Positions 49,194 to 61,361 of a stretch of 64,000 nt of DNA are shown here, piece after piece. This DNA comes from Labyrinthula sp. Ha (taxonomy: Eukaryota; Sar; Bigyra; Labyrinthulida; Labyrinthulaceae). A program made the translations under genes and the position numbers. Numbering within the stretch: the stretch's first letter is position 1; each line of letters starts with the position of its first letter. The notes below the pieces were generated by a model. It did not search any database. It saw only the letters and a list, made by a program, of their open reading frames with translations, and had not been told where the DNA came from. The stretch covers positions 496,001 through 560,000 of the forward strand of contig JAALGZ010000018.1 in NCBI GenBank assembly GCA_015227615.1. The letters run 5' to 3'.

Positions 49194-49644
49194 TCATTTC
49201 AATGCAAACATGAAACAAATATTCTAACTAGAGATGGTAAATTTAAGATATATTTTCCAATCAGTGAGAAAAAAGGTCAATATTCAAAGATTTCATACTT
49301 CAATAAACCTTATGAACAAAACTAATACAGATGTATTCAGATTTGAAACATTGTATCCGCGGACAAACATTATATATATTTATTCGTTATGATGCTCAAC
49401 AAATATACTAATTATTTCCACAATACAATAACATTTTTTTAATCTCAATAAAAGTCAGAAAGCAAGTCGAGGTGTTGAATGGTATGAAGTTATTAAATCT
49501 TATCTTACTGAGAAAACAATCTCTGATGGATCTTTGGCATGTGGAAAGTGTGAAAACAATGCCAGCATTTTAAATCTTCGCCAGGTTATTCAATATAATA
49601 TCTTTTATGTTTTGACAGAGAAAGGATTAACAGATTCTCTGCTA

Positions 49645-49662
49645 ATATATATATATATATAT
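49645..49662. repeat. (AT)9 dinucleotide repeat
   Basis: Nine perfect AT units. An 82-codon open stretch without ATG (about 49434-49680, containing LACGKCENNA) runs through it. That stretch is not annotated as a gene because it lacks a start and a family match. Confidence 0.85.
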
Positions 49663-52107
49663 CAGTTCAATGAAGCTGGTTGAGAAGACTTTGGATCTGA
49701 GACTTTTCTTGAACAATATTTCAATAAACTTTCAGGTTGTTTTACTAAGATTGGAGAGTAATTGTACTTAAGAAACTAAGAGAAATCAGAAAACTTTGAA
49801 CTGTCAATATATAAAGATTCAGTTAAAACTAAAAAATATCTCCACACAACATGTTGAAGGGGTAATCTCTGGCTCAAAGGATGAATTCAACTCTCTCTCT
49901 ATAACAAAAAGGATATATTCTTGATTAGCTGCTCCCATATTATGACAAGCAGGTTAATAATCATAACTAGTCAACTCTACAAAATTTGATAAAACTTAAA
50001 TCTGATGACGAGAATATTCTTAGGGAGGTAGTAGTAAACAGGGCAGAAGAGAATAAATAAATACATGGTTGTTTTTATTTTATTAGAGTGGGGGAATATA
50101 AATCATGGTGTAAAAAATAAACTGAAGCTACTTAGAAATGGGTTTAATTTTCACTTAAAAAGGAGCAGATTAAAGTTCATTATAGTGCACAGGCAATAGT
50201 TTGATATATTTTACCGTCATTTGACCTTTTATTACATAAACTTGACTCAAGTAGGAAACTTAACACATGAAGAAGAACAATCTTTTACTGCTCTGGGGAT
50301 TTGATAAAGTTAGTATTCTTGGAACAATATAAAAGGAACCCGGACATGTAAAAAGTATTTAATATGATGTTATATTATTCTGTAAGATTTGCTAGGACTC
50401 AAAGATGTCAATGTTTGTAAACTTTGTTGCGAAGTTACAATGGTTGAGCTCTATATATAAGGCACGTTGTGAAGGGTCCAAACATATCATGGATGAGTGT
50501 TGAGAGAAGAAACACACTACTACTATAAAAACAGTTGATCTATTGAAGCAGAAAGCCTATGATAACCCCTAATTATAGATTTTTCCTCTCTGAGGATTCT
50601 GGCGCGATGATAGTGCCTCTAACATAGACCAAGCTGTACCGAAAAATAAGTCTTGTTCGTAGTAAAGTAGACTATACTTAAGGATATAAATCCTTTTTCT
50701 TTTCATACTTACCCATATATGGGGCTTTTTCTAGAAGCTTTAAAAGTTAATAATTCCAGAACTATTCAATTCTCGCTCACATTTACGTATTCAAAGGTTC
50801 AATAAAGCATTCCCTGCAATCTTACGTATCTTATATAAGTCTGGATTTAAGATTTTAATATTTAATAACTTTCTATCTCAAATACAGGATCCAAAAAACA
50901 TCTTAATGTATAAACCTATCTGAAATAGATGTCATGAACCTTATTTTTAATGTTGCTCTCCTTCATTTACAGCATATGTCTATTTGCTTGGTGAATTTGC
51001 TTTTAAAAATTGTTTGTTTTTTTCCTACTTAAAAATAAACTCAAACAAAGATATTAACCGATCAATATGAATGCATCCCTATTATGTATAAGTCAATATT
51101 GAATACAATTACTTAAAGTTGTCTTAAACCCCTCTTACATGAAAATATCCTAATCGCCCAACCCTCCCGCCAATCAGAAAATGCTTTAACCAGCTTTCCT
51201 ACTTCTCCTCCATACGACAAAGTTTAGAAAGTAACAATGCCATCACTTCCTTTTCTGTTGGTTTTGATTTTATTATTTTAGACATTGTTTTCACAACCTT
51301 CTATGTTTCTGTGTGTGGGTTACTACGTTTTTAATCAAGAGCTGGTTAAAATTCCAATTGTGACTTCTTTAACTTCACTTTACTCTTTCAAATTTCTCAA
51401 TCAAAACGCTTAGAAATCTAAAAATTTAGATTTATTTTTAATAAATATACTATATTCTGCTGCTTTTACCCTTCACCATGATAACCTATATGGCTTATGT
51501 TAATTATTATGAGCTTAGAGTGTTAAAATACGTGACTATATTTCACTAGTCTGAATTTCCAAGTAAAAACTTAAGAACTGGTTTTCAGGATATTTAAACT
51601 TATGGTTACTAGAATATAAGATAAAATTGATTCTTGTTTTGCTCTAATTAGTAATAACATTCACCCTTCGTCATATCTTGTTTCTTTATTTCACTTTCTT
51701 CTTTTACCTGGCTTTTTAGTTACATTCTTCAGTTATTTATTTAGAAATTAAAATAACCCAACCAATTACATTGAAACGAATTTTAGAAATATATCCTTAA
51801 CAAGTACTATCCTCATAAAATCATTTTATAAACGGAAAAGGATATGAGCATAATATCATTTTCAATATCTTGCATATTATTCTATCCATTCCTCAGTTGG
51901 AACTCCAAGGAGTTTTTGTATTAATATTTGTACAAAATTTATAATTTTAAGCTTTTACATTGTATTTGGATAGAAAAAATCATGTATAATACTATGGATT
52001 CTTTTGAATTGCGATGCTTTAATCACACCCGTCAATGAACAGGAGGTTACTTAGCTCCAGGGTAATGCACCGTTGAGTTTTCAAGAGAGAGTACAAAAGA
52101 AGTCAAG

Positions 52108-52782
52108 ATGAGTTTAACAAAGAAAGAAGAAGAAAGTTGGTTCTTCATTGATAAGGAGCAGAACATTCAGGGTCCCTATAGTTACACCATCATGAGAAAA
52201 TGGTATACTGAAGGATTCTTGAAGGATGATTTGGAAATTTCTCATTCCCCAACAAGTGCCTTCCATACTTTACGAGAATTCTACCCAAATGTTTCACGAG
52301 CTTTCGACTACCATGTTTCACGACCGCAAAGTTACGATGTAAAAAGTACAACAGGAGCTTCAACAGTTTTATCAAAGTCTGACCAAGGGGAAGAGATTTG
52401 GTATTTTCTAGGAAATGATAACGATGTCCAAGGACCATTTACAGCGAAGAAAATGTTAAAGTGGTTTAAAATGGGTTATTTTGACGCGAATCTACAAATT
52501 TATGATAAAAGTAGACCAAGAGATATTTGGGGATGGAGAACTTTGAAAGAGTATTATCCAAATTATGTAGTAGAAACACCTTTTGTGGACACTCATAATT
52601 CTCAAAGTTCTTATCAGCAACCTAGAAAATTTGGAAGAAAAAAGGAAGATCCAAGACTTTCTTTTCCTAAGAAACTACCTTTACCACCTCCTTTTGAAGG
52701 AGTTGATAAAATATATCCAGGAGAACATCCAGAAGTTGCAATACCCATTTCAACTGTGGATATATTTGGAAACCGAGTTTAG
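52108..52782 (+). CDS. Tandem GYF-domain protein
   Basis: 224 aa, intronless. Two GYF-type domains are visible. The first (residues about 11-62) has WFFIDKEQNIQGPYSYTIMR, KWYTEG and LREFYPN; the second (about 98-152) has WYFLGNDNDVQGPFTAKKML, KWFKMGYF and LKEYYPN. Both keep the W-Y/F-F opening and the GP[YF]xxxxMxxW core that forms the proline-rich-peptide-binding surface; only the second has the literal G-Y-F. GYF domains bind PPG[FLIM]-type peptides, often in splicing or mRNA-decay proteins. The C-terminal 70 residues are basic and contain PLPPPFEG, itself a possible GYF ligand. Its TAG stop ends at 52782, and the convergent IQ-motif gene's stop begins at 52783. Confidence 0.88.
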   Translation: MSLTKKEEESWFFIDKEQNIQGPYSYTIMRKWYTEGFLKDDLEISHSPTSAFHTLREFYPNVSRAFDYHVSRPQSYDVKSTTGASTVLSKSDQGEEIWYFLGNDNDVQGPFTAKKMLKWFKMGYFDANLQIYDKSRPRDIWGWRTLKEYYPNYVVETPFVDTHNSQSSYQQPRKFGRKKEDPRLSFPKKLPLPPPFEGVDKIYPGEHPEVAIPISTVDIFGNRV

Positions 52783-54255
52783 TTAATATATTCTATTGGT
52801 TAGTTCATTTGATTTATATTCGTGACACCATTTATCTTCAGGGTAATATTTTTCTCTAAAATGAATTCTTTGAATCTCATCTTCTACCAGAAGTTCTTCT
52901 TTTAATATGTCTTCTCGAAGTTTTCTCTTTGTCTTAGAATCTAAAACGAAACTTAAATGCATTCTTGCAACTTGGATATTTTTCTTCAAACCCTTTTTAA
53001 ATACCTCTTTTTTCTTGATCTGATTTTGATATCTATCTTTCAAATACTTTTTCCACTTCTTTTTTCTTTTCAAGTTTTCTCGAACAATCTTTTCTCTAAT
53101 TTCTAGCTTTTCTTTAACAAACTCATTTTCAAGCACAAGTCTCTTTTTCTCATTAAAAACTCTAATGTTCTTATAGTTCTCTAAATCTGCACGTACAAAA
53201 TATCCTCTTCCTAACTTTTGTATCAAAATTGCAGATCTCCATTTTCTAAGTGTAAAATTAATACTCCTCTCTAAAACACTATTTAACTTAATAGATATGA
53301 AAATATATTTCCATTTTCTTAGTACAAACCTTGTTATTAGCTTATAACCAAAATAATTGGTTTTTATTACTCCAGCTGTTTTGTTTCTTTGTTTTGCAGA
53401 TTTAATTTTTTGAACTAATCTAATAATTATTCCTGCATGTCTTCTTGTTCGAAAGAGATTAATTTTCTCCTTGAGAAATCTCCGTAATATTTTTTTCGGT
53501 GTTTTCTTCAAAGAATTTAAAGAATTCATCCATAGTTTATGCTTTCTCTTTCTCCAAAATTGTGCAACCATAGTTTGAGATGTTTTTGCTTCCCGAAACC
53601 AGTGTTTATTTCGCTTTTGAATTTTGAGAATAGCTCGAGTTCTTTTCAAGTCATTAAAGTAAATTAACTCCCTCTTTTTCTCCAATTGAGTTGATTGGCA
53701 AAAGATACTCTCATCAAGTGGCTTAGCGTATATTGAAAGAAGTTCATTCCACGGATCATATATTTTTTTAAGGAAACTTTGTGAGTCAATGTTTTGTTGT
53801 TGAGCTATAAAAGATTTAAGCAACTTTCTGTAACCTAATCTTGAATTCTCCAATAAGAGTTTTCGTGTCAAGAATGCCACATAATTTGTAAATTTATCCT
53901 TTGTCAAGAAGAGTTTTGGTTCACTGAACATAACAGAAATAGTTTTCAACCTAAAAGAATGCCTTTTTTTTAATTTTTTGTTTTTCATATTTTTCTTTTG
54001 GAAAAGGAATTCCTTTGATTCTTTCAATTTTCCTGATTTTGAGTTAGCGATGTTGTTTTTCTGTGCAATTTCTAGTTCCAATTTTGGTGAAAGGAGCTGA
54101 AAATTCCTAAAGAACAGAGTCTTCATCTCAACTGATATGCATTTATCTAGCTCAATGTGATCATTTCTTTCTATCTTGTTTAACTGTTGTATGCACACAA
54201 ATGACGGATCAACTACTTTATTTGAGCGTTTTCCTTTTCGCTTTTTTCTTTTCAT
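52783..54255 (-). CDS. Lys/Phe-rich IQ-motif protein, unknown family
   Basis: 490 aa from the first ATG (54255); a GTG three codons upstream is not taken as the start. The N-terminus is intensely basic (MKRKKRKGKRSNK), resembling a nuclear signal. An IQ-type calmodulin-binding motif lies at about 340-360: AILIQKLGRGYFVR. A weaker one, LKIQKRNKHWFREA, lies near 205-220, and several helical Trp/Lys/Arg repeats of the form LRKWK or LRKWRS lie between. The C-terminal third is charged coiled-coil-like sequence. Such architecture occurs in cytoskeletal, centrosomal and ciliary proteins, but no family is recognised. The stop codon abuts the GYF gene's stop with no spacer, and the start lies 50 bp downstream of the thioesterase's stop on the same strand. 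Confidence 0.85.
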   Translation of the reverse strand: MKRKKRKGKRSNKVVDPSFVCIQQLNKIERNDHIELDKCISVEMKTLFFRNFQLLSPKLELEIAQKNNIANSKSGKLKESKEFLFQKKNMKNKKLKKRHSFRLKTISVMFSEPKLFLTKDKFTNYVAFLTRKLLLENSRLGYRKLLKSFIAQQQNIDSQSFLKKIYDPWNELLSIYAKPLDESIFCQSTQLEKKRELIYFNDLKRTRAILKIQKRNKHWFREAKTSQTMVAQFWRKRKHKLWMNSLNSLKKTPKKILRRFLKEKINLFRTRRHAGIIIRLVQKIKSAKQRNKTAGVIKTNYFGYKLITRFVLRKWKYIFISIKLNSVLERSINFTLRKWRSAILIQKLGRGYFVRADLENYKNIRVFNEKKRLVLENEFVKEKLEIREKIVRENLKRKKKWKKYLKDRYQNQIKKKEVFKKGLKKNIQVARMHLSFVLDSKTKRKLREDILKEELLVEDEIQRIHFREKYYPEDKWCHEYKSNELTNRIY

Positions 54256-54305
54256 TTTCCACACCGATTATTAAACGGAAACAACCAAAAAACAAAATTT
54301 GAATC

Positions 54306-55230
54306 TTAAAGTTTTGAACCAGAATTTTGTTTTGCTTGCGTTTTGTTTTGTCTTACAAAATTCAGGTCTTTTTTCCTCATCAAAGCTTCTTGCGAAACAG
54401 TTGCTAAATGTTCTTCTTTTAAATTATAAATATAGCATTGACAAAAACCTCTGTTTCCTTCAACTATTACTGGTTGACAGCAAAAGTACATCCACTCATC
54501 AGCTCTTACCTTAAGTGGTTGATGAAACCTTACTGTGTGATCCAAACTGGAAAATCCTCCAGCCCAATCTGCATCATCTGGAAATTCCATCGCAACTGAT
54601 CTAACAGGTGCCAAATCACTTACAAAAGTTAACATTGCACAATTTTCTTTCCACGAATCTTTTAAACCTACAGAACTTTTAATTGCCATTAAAGTAAACC
54701 CATTAACCTTGGCAATAATTTTTCTTTGGACATTCTTAAAATCTGTTGTATTCTCCAACTTTTCAATATACTCTATGTTTAATCTTTCGTGAAATTTATT
54801 TGGAACAACATTTCGTAACTTTGTTTTAAACGTAAATCCTTTTTCAACCCTGTGAAAACTCATTTCTGAGTTGCAAATTATCTAAAATATTATGCAGAAG
54901 AAAAATAACTTTATTATCTTGCAATACCTTACATGATCTTGTTCTAAAACTTCCTCCATCTCGAGTCCTTTCCACCTGGAATAAAATATTTTTTGTTGAA
55001 TTCCCGGTTAGAATAAAGTAACTGTGAACAGAGTGAATAGGAAACTCATCTTCGACAGTTCGACTGGCTGATATTACAGATTGACCAAGGGTTTGGCCTC
55101 CGTATAAATTCTGCCAGGAAGTTGGTATCCCAGACCCTAAGAATATGTCGCATCCTGCTAACCGGATCACTTGAAGACTTTCTCGTGACGCAACCATTGG
55201 TTCTTGACTTTGAAGGTTAATCACTGACAT
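54306..55230 (-). CDS. ACOT8: Peroxisomal acyl-CoA thioesterase, TesB/ACOT8 type (two exons)
   Basis: Exons 55230-54910 and 54881-54306, joined across a 28-nt intron, encode 298 aa with a double hot-dog fold. The first hot-dog shows YGGQTLGQSVISASRTV (43-59), HSVHSYFILTGN and ERTRDGGSFRTR (87-98). The second shows FPDDADWAGGFSSLDHTVRF with the Asp of the SLDH triad element, FHQPLKVRADEW, and SQEALMR with the active-site Gln. The protein ends GSKL, a perfect PTS1 peroxisomal import signal. The family hydrolyses acyl-CoAs to free acid and CoA, regulating peroxisomal beta-oxidation. Without splicing, the two halves lie in different frames. The gene is upstream of, and co-oriented with, the IQ-motif gene. 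Confidence 0.93.
54882..54909 (-). other. 28-nt intron in the thioesterase gene
   Basis: GTTATT...TTTTAG, phase 0; it joins CKVLQDNK to IICNSEMSFHRVEKG, matching the family strand VxxxQxGKxIFxxxxSFQ. A 46-nt alternative starting at GTATTG also keeps frame but would delete conserved residues, so the shorter one is preferred despite its unusual GTT donor. Confidence 0.75.
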
Positions 55231-58200
55231 AGAACAATTTTACGTATGTATTAGGTTCAATAAGCAAGCGATATGGAATTTATTGGTGATATAAAGCGTT
55301 CTTGGGTAAGTTTGTAAACAAGTTTCAGTTTTGTTTTCCTTTTCTTTACGTTAGTTTTCTCTGTGGTAATGCTACTTCGTGTTTTGAACTATATTTAGAT
55401 TTAGTTTCCAACATCGACAATTTTCGCTCTTTTTACAATTACAATACTATTAGCCTAAACTGCGTTATTATTTTAACTTGAGTTATAGGTGAACAAAAAT
55501 TATGGTGTTTCACAGAATAATAAGAACCTTTTTTATGAAATTCTAATTTAATATATTCCATTCATTTATTTCTCAATGGAATTAAATAGCCTGTTTGGAA
55601 CCCAAATGCTGACCTTTGCAACATGCCGTGGTCGAATCTAAGAAATCGATATCCAAGATATATTCCATGAGGTATTTTTTTGGTTGCTCTTGTTTAGTTT
55701 TTATACTTTGTAGTTGTATACTGCAGGTTTCAGATATGCGAGATTACTCATGGCATCCTGAAGAAAGACTTAAAGAAAATTAGGATGAGTGTGCGTAAGG
55801 GATGGTAACCAAATCCTAAAAGTTGTTTATGTTGTTAAATCAATTATATAAATTACACTTTGGTATTTCTGGATAGAATTGTAATTGAGAAAGAGCTGAA
55901 AACTATCAAGCAAAACTCAGGGAGTTATATAGAGTGCTAGGGCTTTCTAGAGGAACTTGAGTGGCCCAGTTGTTTAGTCTTGAAACTAGGTGCCTAATAA
56001 AAACTAAAGTCAATTTACTGGATCTTTTTGTACCAGATTTTTCTGTTTTCTAATATTTAACTACCTTTTGTTGAATGTTATTGTTATTTGTTGTTAATTT
56101 GGCCTCATGCAAGGCACTAGAACAATTTTAGAATAAAATTTCTGTATACTGAATAAGTTTTCGACATTGGAATCATTATTTCCCAAAGGATTATATCGTT
56201 GTCTAGGCAGAAAATATCAACTCTCTGAAGTACTGCTAAAACTCATTAAAAGTATTTTCCTTTAGAGATTGGGCATGATAAAAATTATCAATGATTACTT
56301 AATAATTATTTTAAGTATGATTGTCAAGACGAGAGTTAGGGTTTTGATTCGCAATAAAGTTTTCAGATCCTATTATTTTTACCAAATGATCACCATTACA
56401 AAGTTTGGTCACATAGCCTTGGTTTAAGTGGAGGAAAAAAAATTTAACACCATGTGTAAACCACAGAAAACAGTTCATGTGGCCCAACTGCATTTTACTC
56501 CCGGTATAATATGAGGCCACACGAAAATCCTAAATGGTTTTGATATGTTACAAAACTGAAACATTTTTTTTGGCCATTTGATTCAAGGCCAAATAACCTA
56601 ACCTTGTTGTCATGATCATTTGATTATTAGTTGCATTCAAAATGGTTTTGACAATATAAATATTTATCAATGAGAAATTAGGGGTAAATATTGCACAGGT
56701 AAACTATGAATGTACAAAACCCTAAAATCTATTGCGAAGTTAAACTCTTGCCTTATTAGGGTGTTAGAGTAGTTACATTTGTCTACTTTTTTTCTGTAGC
56801 ATTAATGTTAAAATATGATTGGCGATAGTGAACGAAACATCTAGGTACTGATGCCCTTATGGCGTAATGTTTAGTTTATTTCTCTCAATATTCTATAGTT
56901 TTTGAGAAAATAAAACTTGTGTTATACCCTTACCAATTCCTCGTAACAGCAAAAAAATATTTCTCTCACATTAGCTTTCATGTAAATTGATTAGCAGATG
57001 TACAAAAAAACTTCATTTTCTGATTTCTAAATGATGTTCATATCTGCTTCCTAGTTTTAAGCACCACTCATACCACTTTGCATACTTAGAGATAATGTAT
57101 TGGGTCATATTTTTCGGTCTTAGTTTCTTATTCTAGAGATAATTTTTCCATTTCAAGCTTATTATTAATCATTAATAATGGTAAAGTCGTCTATAGCACC
57201 TAAATAAAACTCTGTATTATTTGATAAGGATGAAACCTCGAAATTCTTAGTGGTAATCAAAGCCCGTAGAGCAATGAATACTAACAATATAGTTTCTTTA
57301 ATGACCATTACTCAGATTTTTGTACTAAAACTCTGTTTTCTATCAACTTAAACTAAGAAGCTTTCCGTTCATTGAAAAAAGTTGGTGCGAAGTACAAAAA
57401 CTTGGTCTTTACTAACTATATGAAAATTTAGTATGAAACATTCAATGAGGGATGATTTAAACATTCCTAACCTCTCAACAAAAAGCAATGGTCCATTACG
57501 TTTTAACTTTGAATTGCACTTTGCTCAAATTTTCAATGGTAAAACTAAGAAAGACCTATAAGAGAGTAAGAGAATGAAGCTGTTTCGTTTTTTGCTATTC
57601 TTTTTTCTTATACTTGGCGAAGTCCCTTAATTATTCTCTGAAACAACTTTTTCTTTTACCAACGAGTCAAAAAAACCTGACCTTTGGTCAGCTTGTATAA
57701 CTAACACTACGCATCTTCATTAAGAAATGGTAGTAATGAAAACATGATTCAGTGGTAATTTTTTTGACGACAAATTTTAAGCCTTTACTAAGTTGATGTA
57801 GTATCACATTTACTAATTGATGGTAAGGATAAAACTATCAGAAAATAATATATGGGTATCTCAAGGGATATGTTACCTCTTCCAGAATATAAGATGGTAT
57901 AGTGAAATTTACTTCATATACACTACTTACCAAGAATTCAAGGCTCCAAGCTATATCCCAATCCAAAAGTATATATAAATGCATCAAAAAACTTAGAACA
58001 AATTAAGTTCAAAAATTCTACTACCTTTCTATTTTTTGCAATAGCAACGGAGATAATCCGGACAATAATATTGAAATATTCTTTTAGATTGATTTTATGG
58101 TAATTTAAATTCAGTATTTATGATGGAGACTTAAACATCTAAGTTCGTTAATAATCGTCTAGTGACTCCAGCACACTTTTTCTATAAGTGAACCGAGGAC

Positions 58201-60309
58201 TTAAATATATTAACAGGCATGAGCGAGTAATTAAATTTTAGAATTTTATCTCCAAGAAACTATTTTATAATTTGTAGCAATGATAAAATACACAATATAG
58301 TATAAATTAGGTGAGAAAACGTTAATCAAAGATTATATCGAGTAATAAATTTTCTTTTTACTAAGGCCGAATATGCAAATTCTTCTTATTTCTACCACCC
58401 AAAAATCCTGTGCCATTGTGTTAACTCTACTGTAATGGAATCGGTTTTTAAATTGTCCATATACATACTTGTTTATTGTTACAAAAACTTATACAAATGC
58501 TCAGACTATGCTTTGACTATTGGTATTCTAGGCGGTATTTCATAGCAAGTGTTGGTATCTAGTGACTGCTAATTTTGGTATCTATTATAATTTACAGAGC
58601 AGCCTTGAATCAGATTCAGTAAATCGTTAATGATAAATTAGAAAAAAAATGTACAATCTCTTTACACAACAGATAATAAGATTAATAGTTCCTGCTTCAA
58701 GTATTCAGTGATATATTACGCGTGCCTATACAGTAGTTCATACTGGATTAGGTAGCCCATCTAGTGGGAAATAGTGACTCCAAATAATTATCTACACGCT
58801 TAGAGACTAATATTGTTTTCCAAAATTGTTTGTGAATGTATATTAGTGTAAGTTTGAGTTAACTAAGAGCACGGGTGATACCTTACTGTTCGCTTCATTA
58901 AACGCAAATCAGTATTTATACAGAATCTCTTGATTGGATGCCAAGGAATGCACTAATTATTAATATCCAATAAAATCAGCTATTGGGTACTATTTCTATG
59001 CCGGGGAAGTATCTGCTTATGTGTATCAAAGTATTATCAACATTGGATTAGTGATTAGGCCTGAATGAGTATGAAGTATGTAGGTTGTTTTTCAACGTAG
59101 AAATGCCGTGTCCTCAATCAATTTCTCTGCAAAAAAAGAGACGGAAATAGTTTTTAGAACCTGTTACCTAGATAACTGGTTAGTATCTATTGCATACAAG
59201 TTTATCAGAGTTGTTTTTCATAAGTAGATGCGAACATATAAGAGTTCAATAAACGTATGAAATGTATGCGCAAAAGCATAAAAATCTTCACTGTATAGCT
59301 TTTACCCGCATTACATTAACTAGAGTCCTCTAAGTATTCAATGAACCTCTAATAGACCAATATGAAGTCCTGTCCAGTTACTTGCTTCTAGTACTAGCAA
59401 CAACTTAGGATATCTAAAGTCTAACTATTGATCTAACCTGATAATCAGTACTAAATATCCCATTTTCCTTAAAATATATGGTACATTACACATATATATA
59501 AAGCCTTCTGAGCTGTACATAGAGTAATATCGGTTTAGACTTAAGTTCTTACGGAGGTAAGATGCCATCTAGTGCTCCAGATATATCCTCTCTACATGCA
59601 ACTATGAACTATGTTTTTATAATTTATTATATTTTTATTAGTTTGGAATATATTCATGCTCTTAGTACTTGGAAGTGCATCACTTTATAGTTCAGATTGC
59701 AAAATAGTAGTCGCTGCAAACACCTTTATTTTAGCATGTAGGGGTTGTGAACCTTAAGGAAAAAATGGCTCGAATATAGTTTTAAATGTAGCAAAATCGA
59801 AATAACTTATATGCAATTTCCATAACTACAATCTGCAATGGTTGCTATGGAGACTATAGTGAGGAACACCATCCTCCAAAAAGAAGTTTTCCGCTTAGCC
59901 TCTTCGTTTCTTAGTTGTTTTGACAGAGCAATAGAATCTGAAACTTAACCTTATAAAATATTTTTAACAATGAAAACCAAGTTAGAAGCCAAGGCCTGCA
60001 AATCATGATATATATACTTTGGGATGCCCTTTATAGCGTGTATGTTTGGCTAGAACGTGTTTCTTTTTATATCAAGTTAGTTCAAATCAGGACTGGAAAA
60101 CTATTTTGGTTATAGGATCTTCTTGTTTTGTTTCGGGGAATTATAAGTTTATTAAAAGTTTAATCTATGTTTGAATAGAATTTATATTTAAACCTGAAGT
60201 CATCCTTAAACGGGTATATCATGTTAAACCCGGATTCTATAAACTATTTAAAATTGGTCCATCGGTATAATTATTCTAAACACAGTGGTGTGTTACCATC
60301 AAACTAGAG
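55231..60309. other. AT-rich spacer, no gene seen
   Basis: About 5.1 kb. No open frame exceeds roughly 70 codons, and none shows a family motif. No repeats or RNA genes were noticed. Confidence 0.55.
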
Positions 60310-61353
60310 ATGGAAAGCCCTAAAGAAGATCTAAATACACTGATATCCTTCGGGTTCTCTGAAGCTGAGGCTGTTGAAGCCTTAGCACAGCATCCAGATG
60401 ACATTGAGGCCGCTACAAACTATATAGTAAATATTCAGGAGACTCGAACAAGTAAGAGAGAAGCAAAGAGTGCAGAAATTGGTGTTGTAGACCTGACCAA
60501 AGAGGAAGAAAAGGTGAGAAAATCATTCAAGTGCGTTACCTGTAGCAAAGTTGAAGGAAAGAAATATTTATACAGAACCATTCAGGACTTAAATCTACAT
60601 GCTGAAAAAAGTGGCCATCAAGATTTTGAAGAGTCAGAGCAAGAAGTAAAGAAGCTTACTCCAGAAGAGCTAAAAGAAAAGGTGGAGCAGCTTGAACTAA
60701 AACTAAAACAAAAAAGAATTGAACGTGAAAAAAGAGAGAAAAAAGAGGCTATCGAGAGAGAAAAACTTCGTAGATTGAATGGTCAAAAGCATCTTGAAAC
60801 CAGAGAGAAAATGGAACTGGAGAAAAAGAAACGAGATCGGGAGAAAGAAAGAGCAGAGGAAATTAAAAACAAGTTGATAAAAGAGGAGGAAATTAAAAAG
60901 TTTGCTGCGCAACTTGCGAATCAGGAAAAATCACGTGCAGTTCAACAAGGTAAAAGCATACAAGAGGCTCAGCAGATCTACGACTCAGTTTACATGAAGA
61001 GGTTGGAAAGCGCTGGCTTGATGAAAACAGAGGAAACCGCAAAATCTTTATCCTTTGAAGAAAAATTAAATAACATTATAAAGGCAATGAACGTTCTAGA
61101 TCACAAAGACTCAATAAAAGCAACTCTGAAGAAAATTCTGCTGAATGTGATACAGAATCCGCACGAAGAGAAGTATCGAAAATTAAAGACGTCTAACCCA
61201 GCATTCCAAAAACGGGTTGGCAAATTTGCAAGTGGTGTCATGCTCCTTAAACTCGTGGGATTTGAAAAAAAAAACATAGAAGGAGTGCCTTTTTTGTTGA
61301 TGCCAAATGATACCTCTTTGGAGCCCTTGCGCCAGGTGGTGAAAAGAATTTAA
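60310..61353 (+). CDS. UBA - C2H2 finger - coiled coil - PUB domain protein
   Basis: 347 aa, intronless. A UBA domain (about 5-42) has LISFGFSEAEAVEALAQHPD and IEAATNYIV. A C2H2-type finger has CVTCSK (Cys75, Cys78) and LNLHAEKSGHQDF (His97, His103), the arrangement seen before UBX domains in UBXN1-like proteins. Residues about 115-215 are a long, highly charged coiled coil. The C-terminal PUB/PUG domain (about 255-345) includes KKILLNVIQNPHEEKYRKLK, NPAFQKRV and GFEKKNIEGVPFLLMP. UBA binds ubiquitin and PUB binds the C-terminal tail of the AAA ATPase p97/Cdc48, so this is probably a p97 adaptor in ubiquitin-dependent extraction. It converges on BCKDHA with 8 bp between stop codons. Confidence 0.92.
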   Translation: MESPKEDLNTLISFGFSEAEAVEALAQHPDDIEAATNYIVNIQETRTSKREAKSAEIGVVDLTKEEEKVRKSFKCVTCSKVEGKKYLYRTIQDLNLHAEKSGHQDFEESEQEVKKLTPEELKEKVEQLELKLKQKRIEREKREKKEAIEREKLRRLNGQKHLETREKMELEKKKRDREKERAEEIKNKLIKEEEIKKFAAQLANQEKSRAVQQGKSIQEAQQIYDSVYMKRLESAGLMKTEETAKSLSFEEKLNNIIKAMNVLDHKDSIKATLKKILLNVIQNPHEEKYRKLKTSNPAFQKRVGKFASGVMLLKLVGFEKKNIEGVPFLLMPNDTSLEPLRQVVKRI

Positions 61354-61361
61354 GTGCTGCG

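Larger units (their letters stand above)
39269..52107. other. Longest spacer, 12.8 kb, no firm gene
   Basis: Many open stretches occur on both strands (longest 133 codons at 48696-49097 and 125 codons at 40259-40636, minus), without consistent frame, family motif or plausible splice sites. These lengths are about the maximum chance would give here. Some coding-like stretches are singled out at 41285-42110, and AT dinucleotide repeats at 49179 and 49645. Confidence 0.45.

Noticed and set aside
49434-50700. Run of open stretches (LACGKCENNA, NILREVVVNRAEENK and others) suggestive of a broken transposase
   Set aside because: No catalytic motif, terminal repeat or target duplication was seen, and the pieces are no longer than chance predicts.
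54299-54514. 71-codon plus-strand frame opposite the thioesterase's 3' end
   Set aside because: Shadow of the real minus-strand gene, which has conserved motifs and the SKL end.
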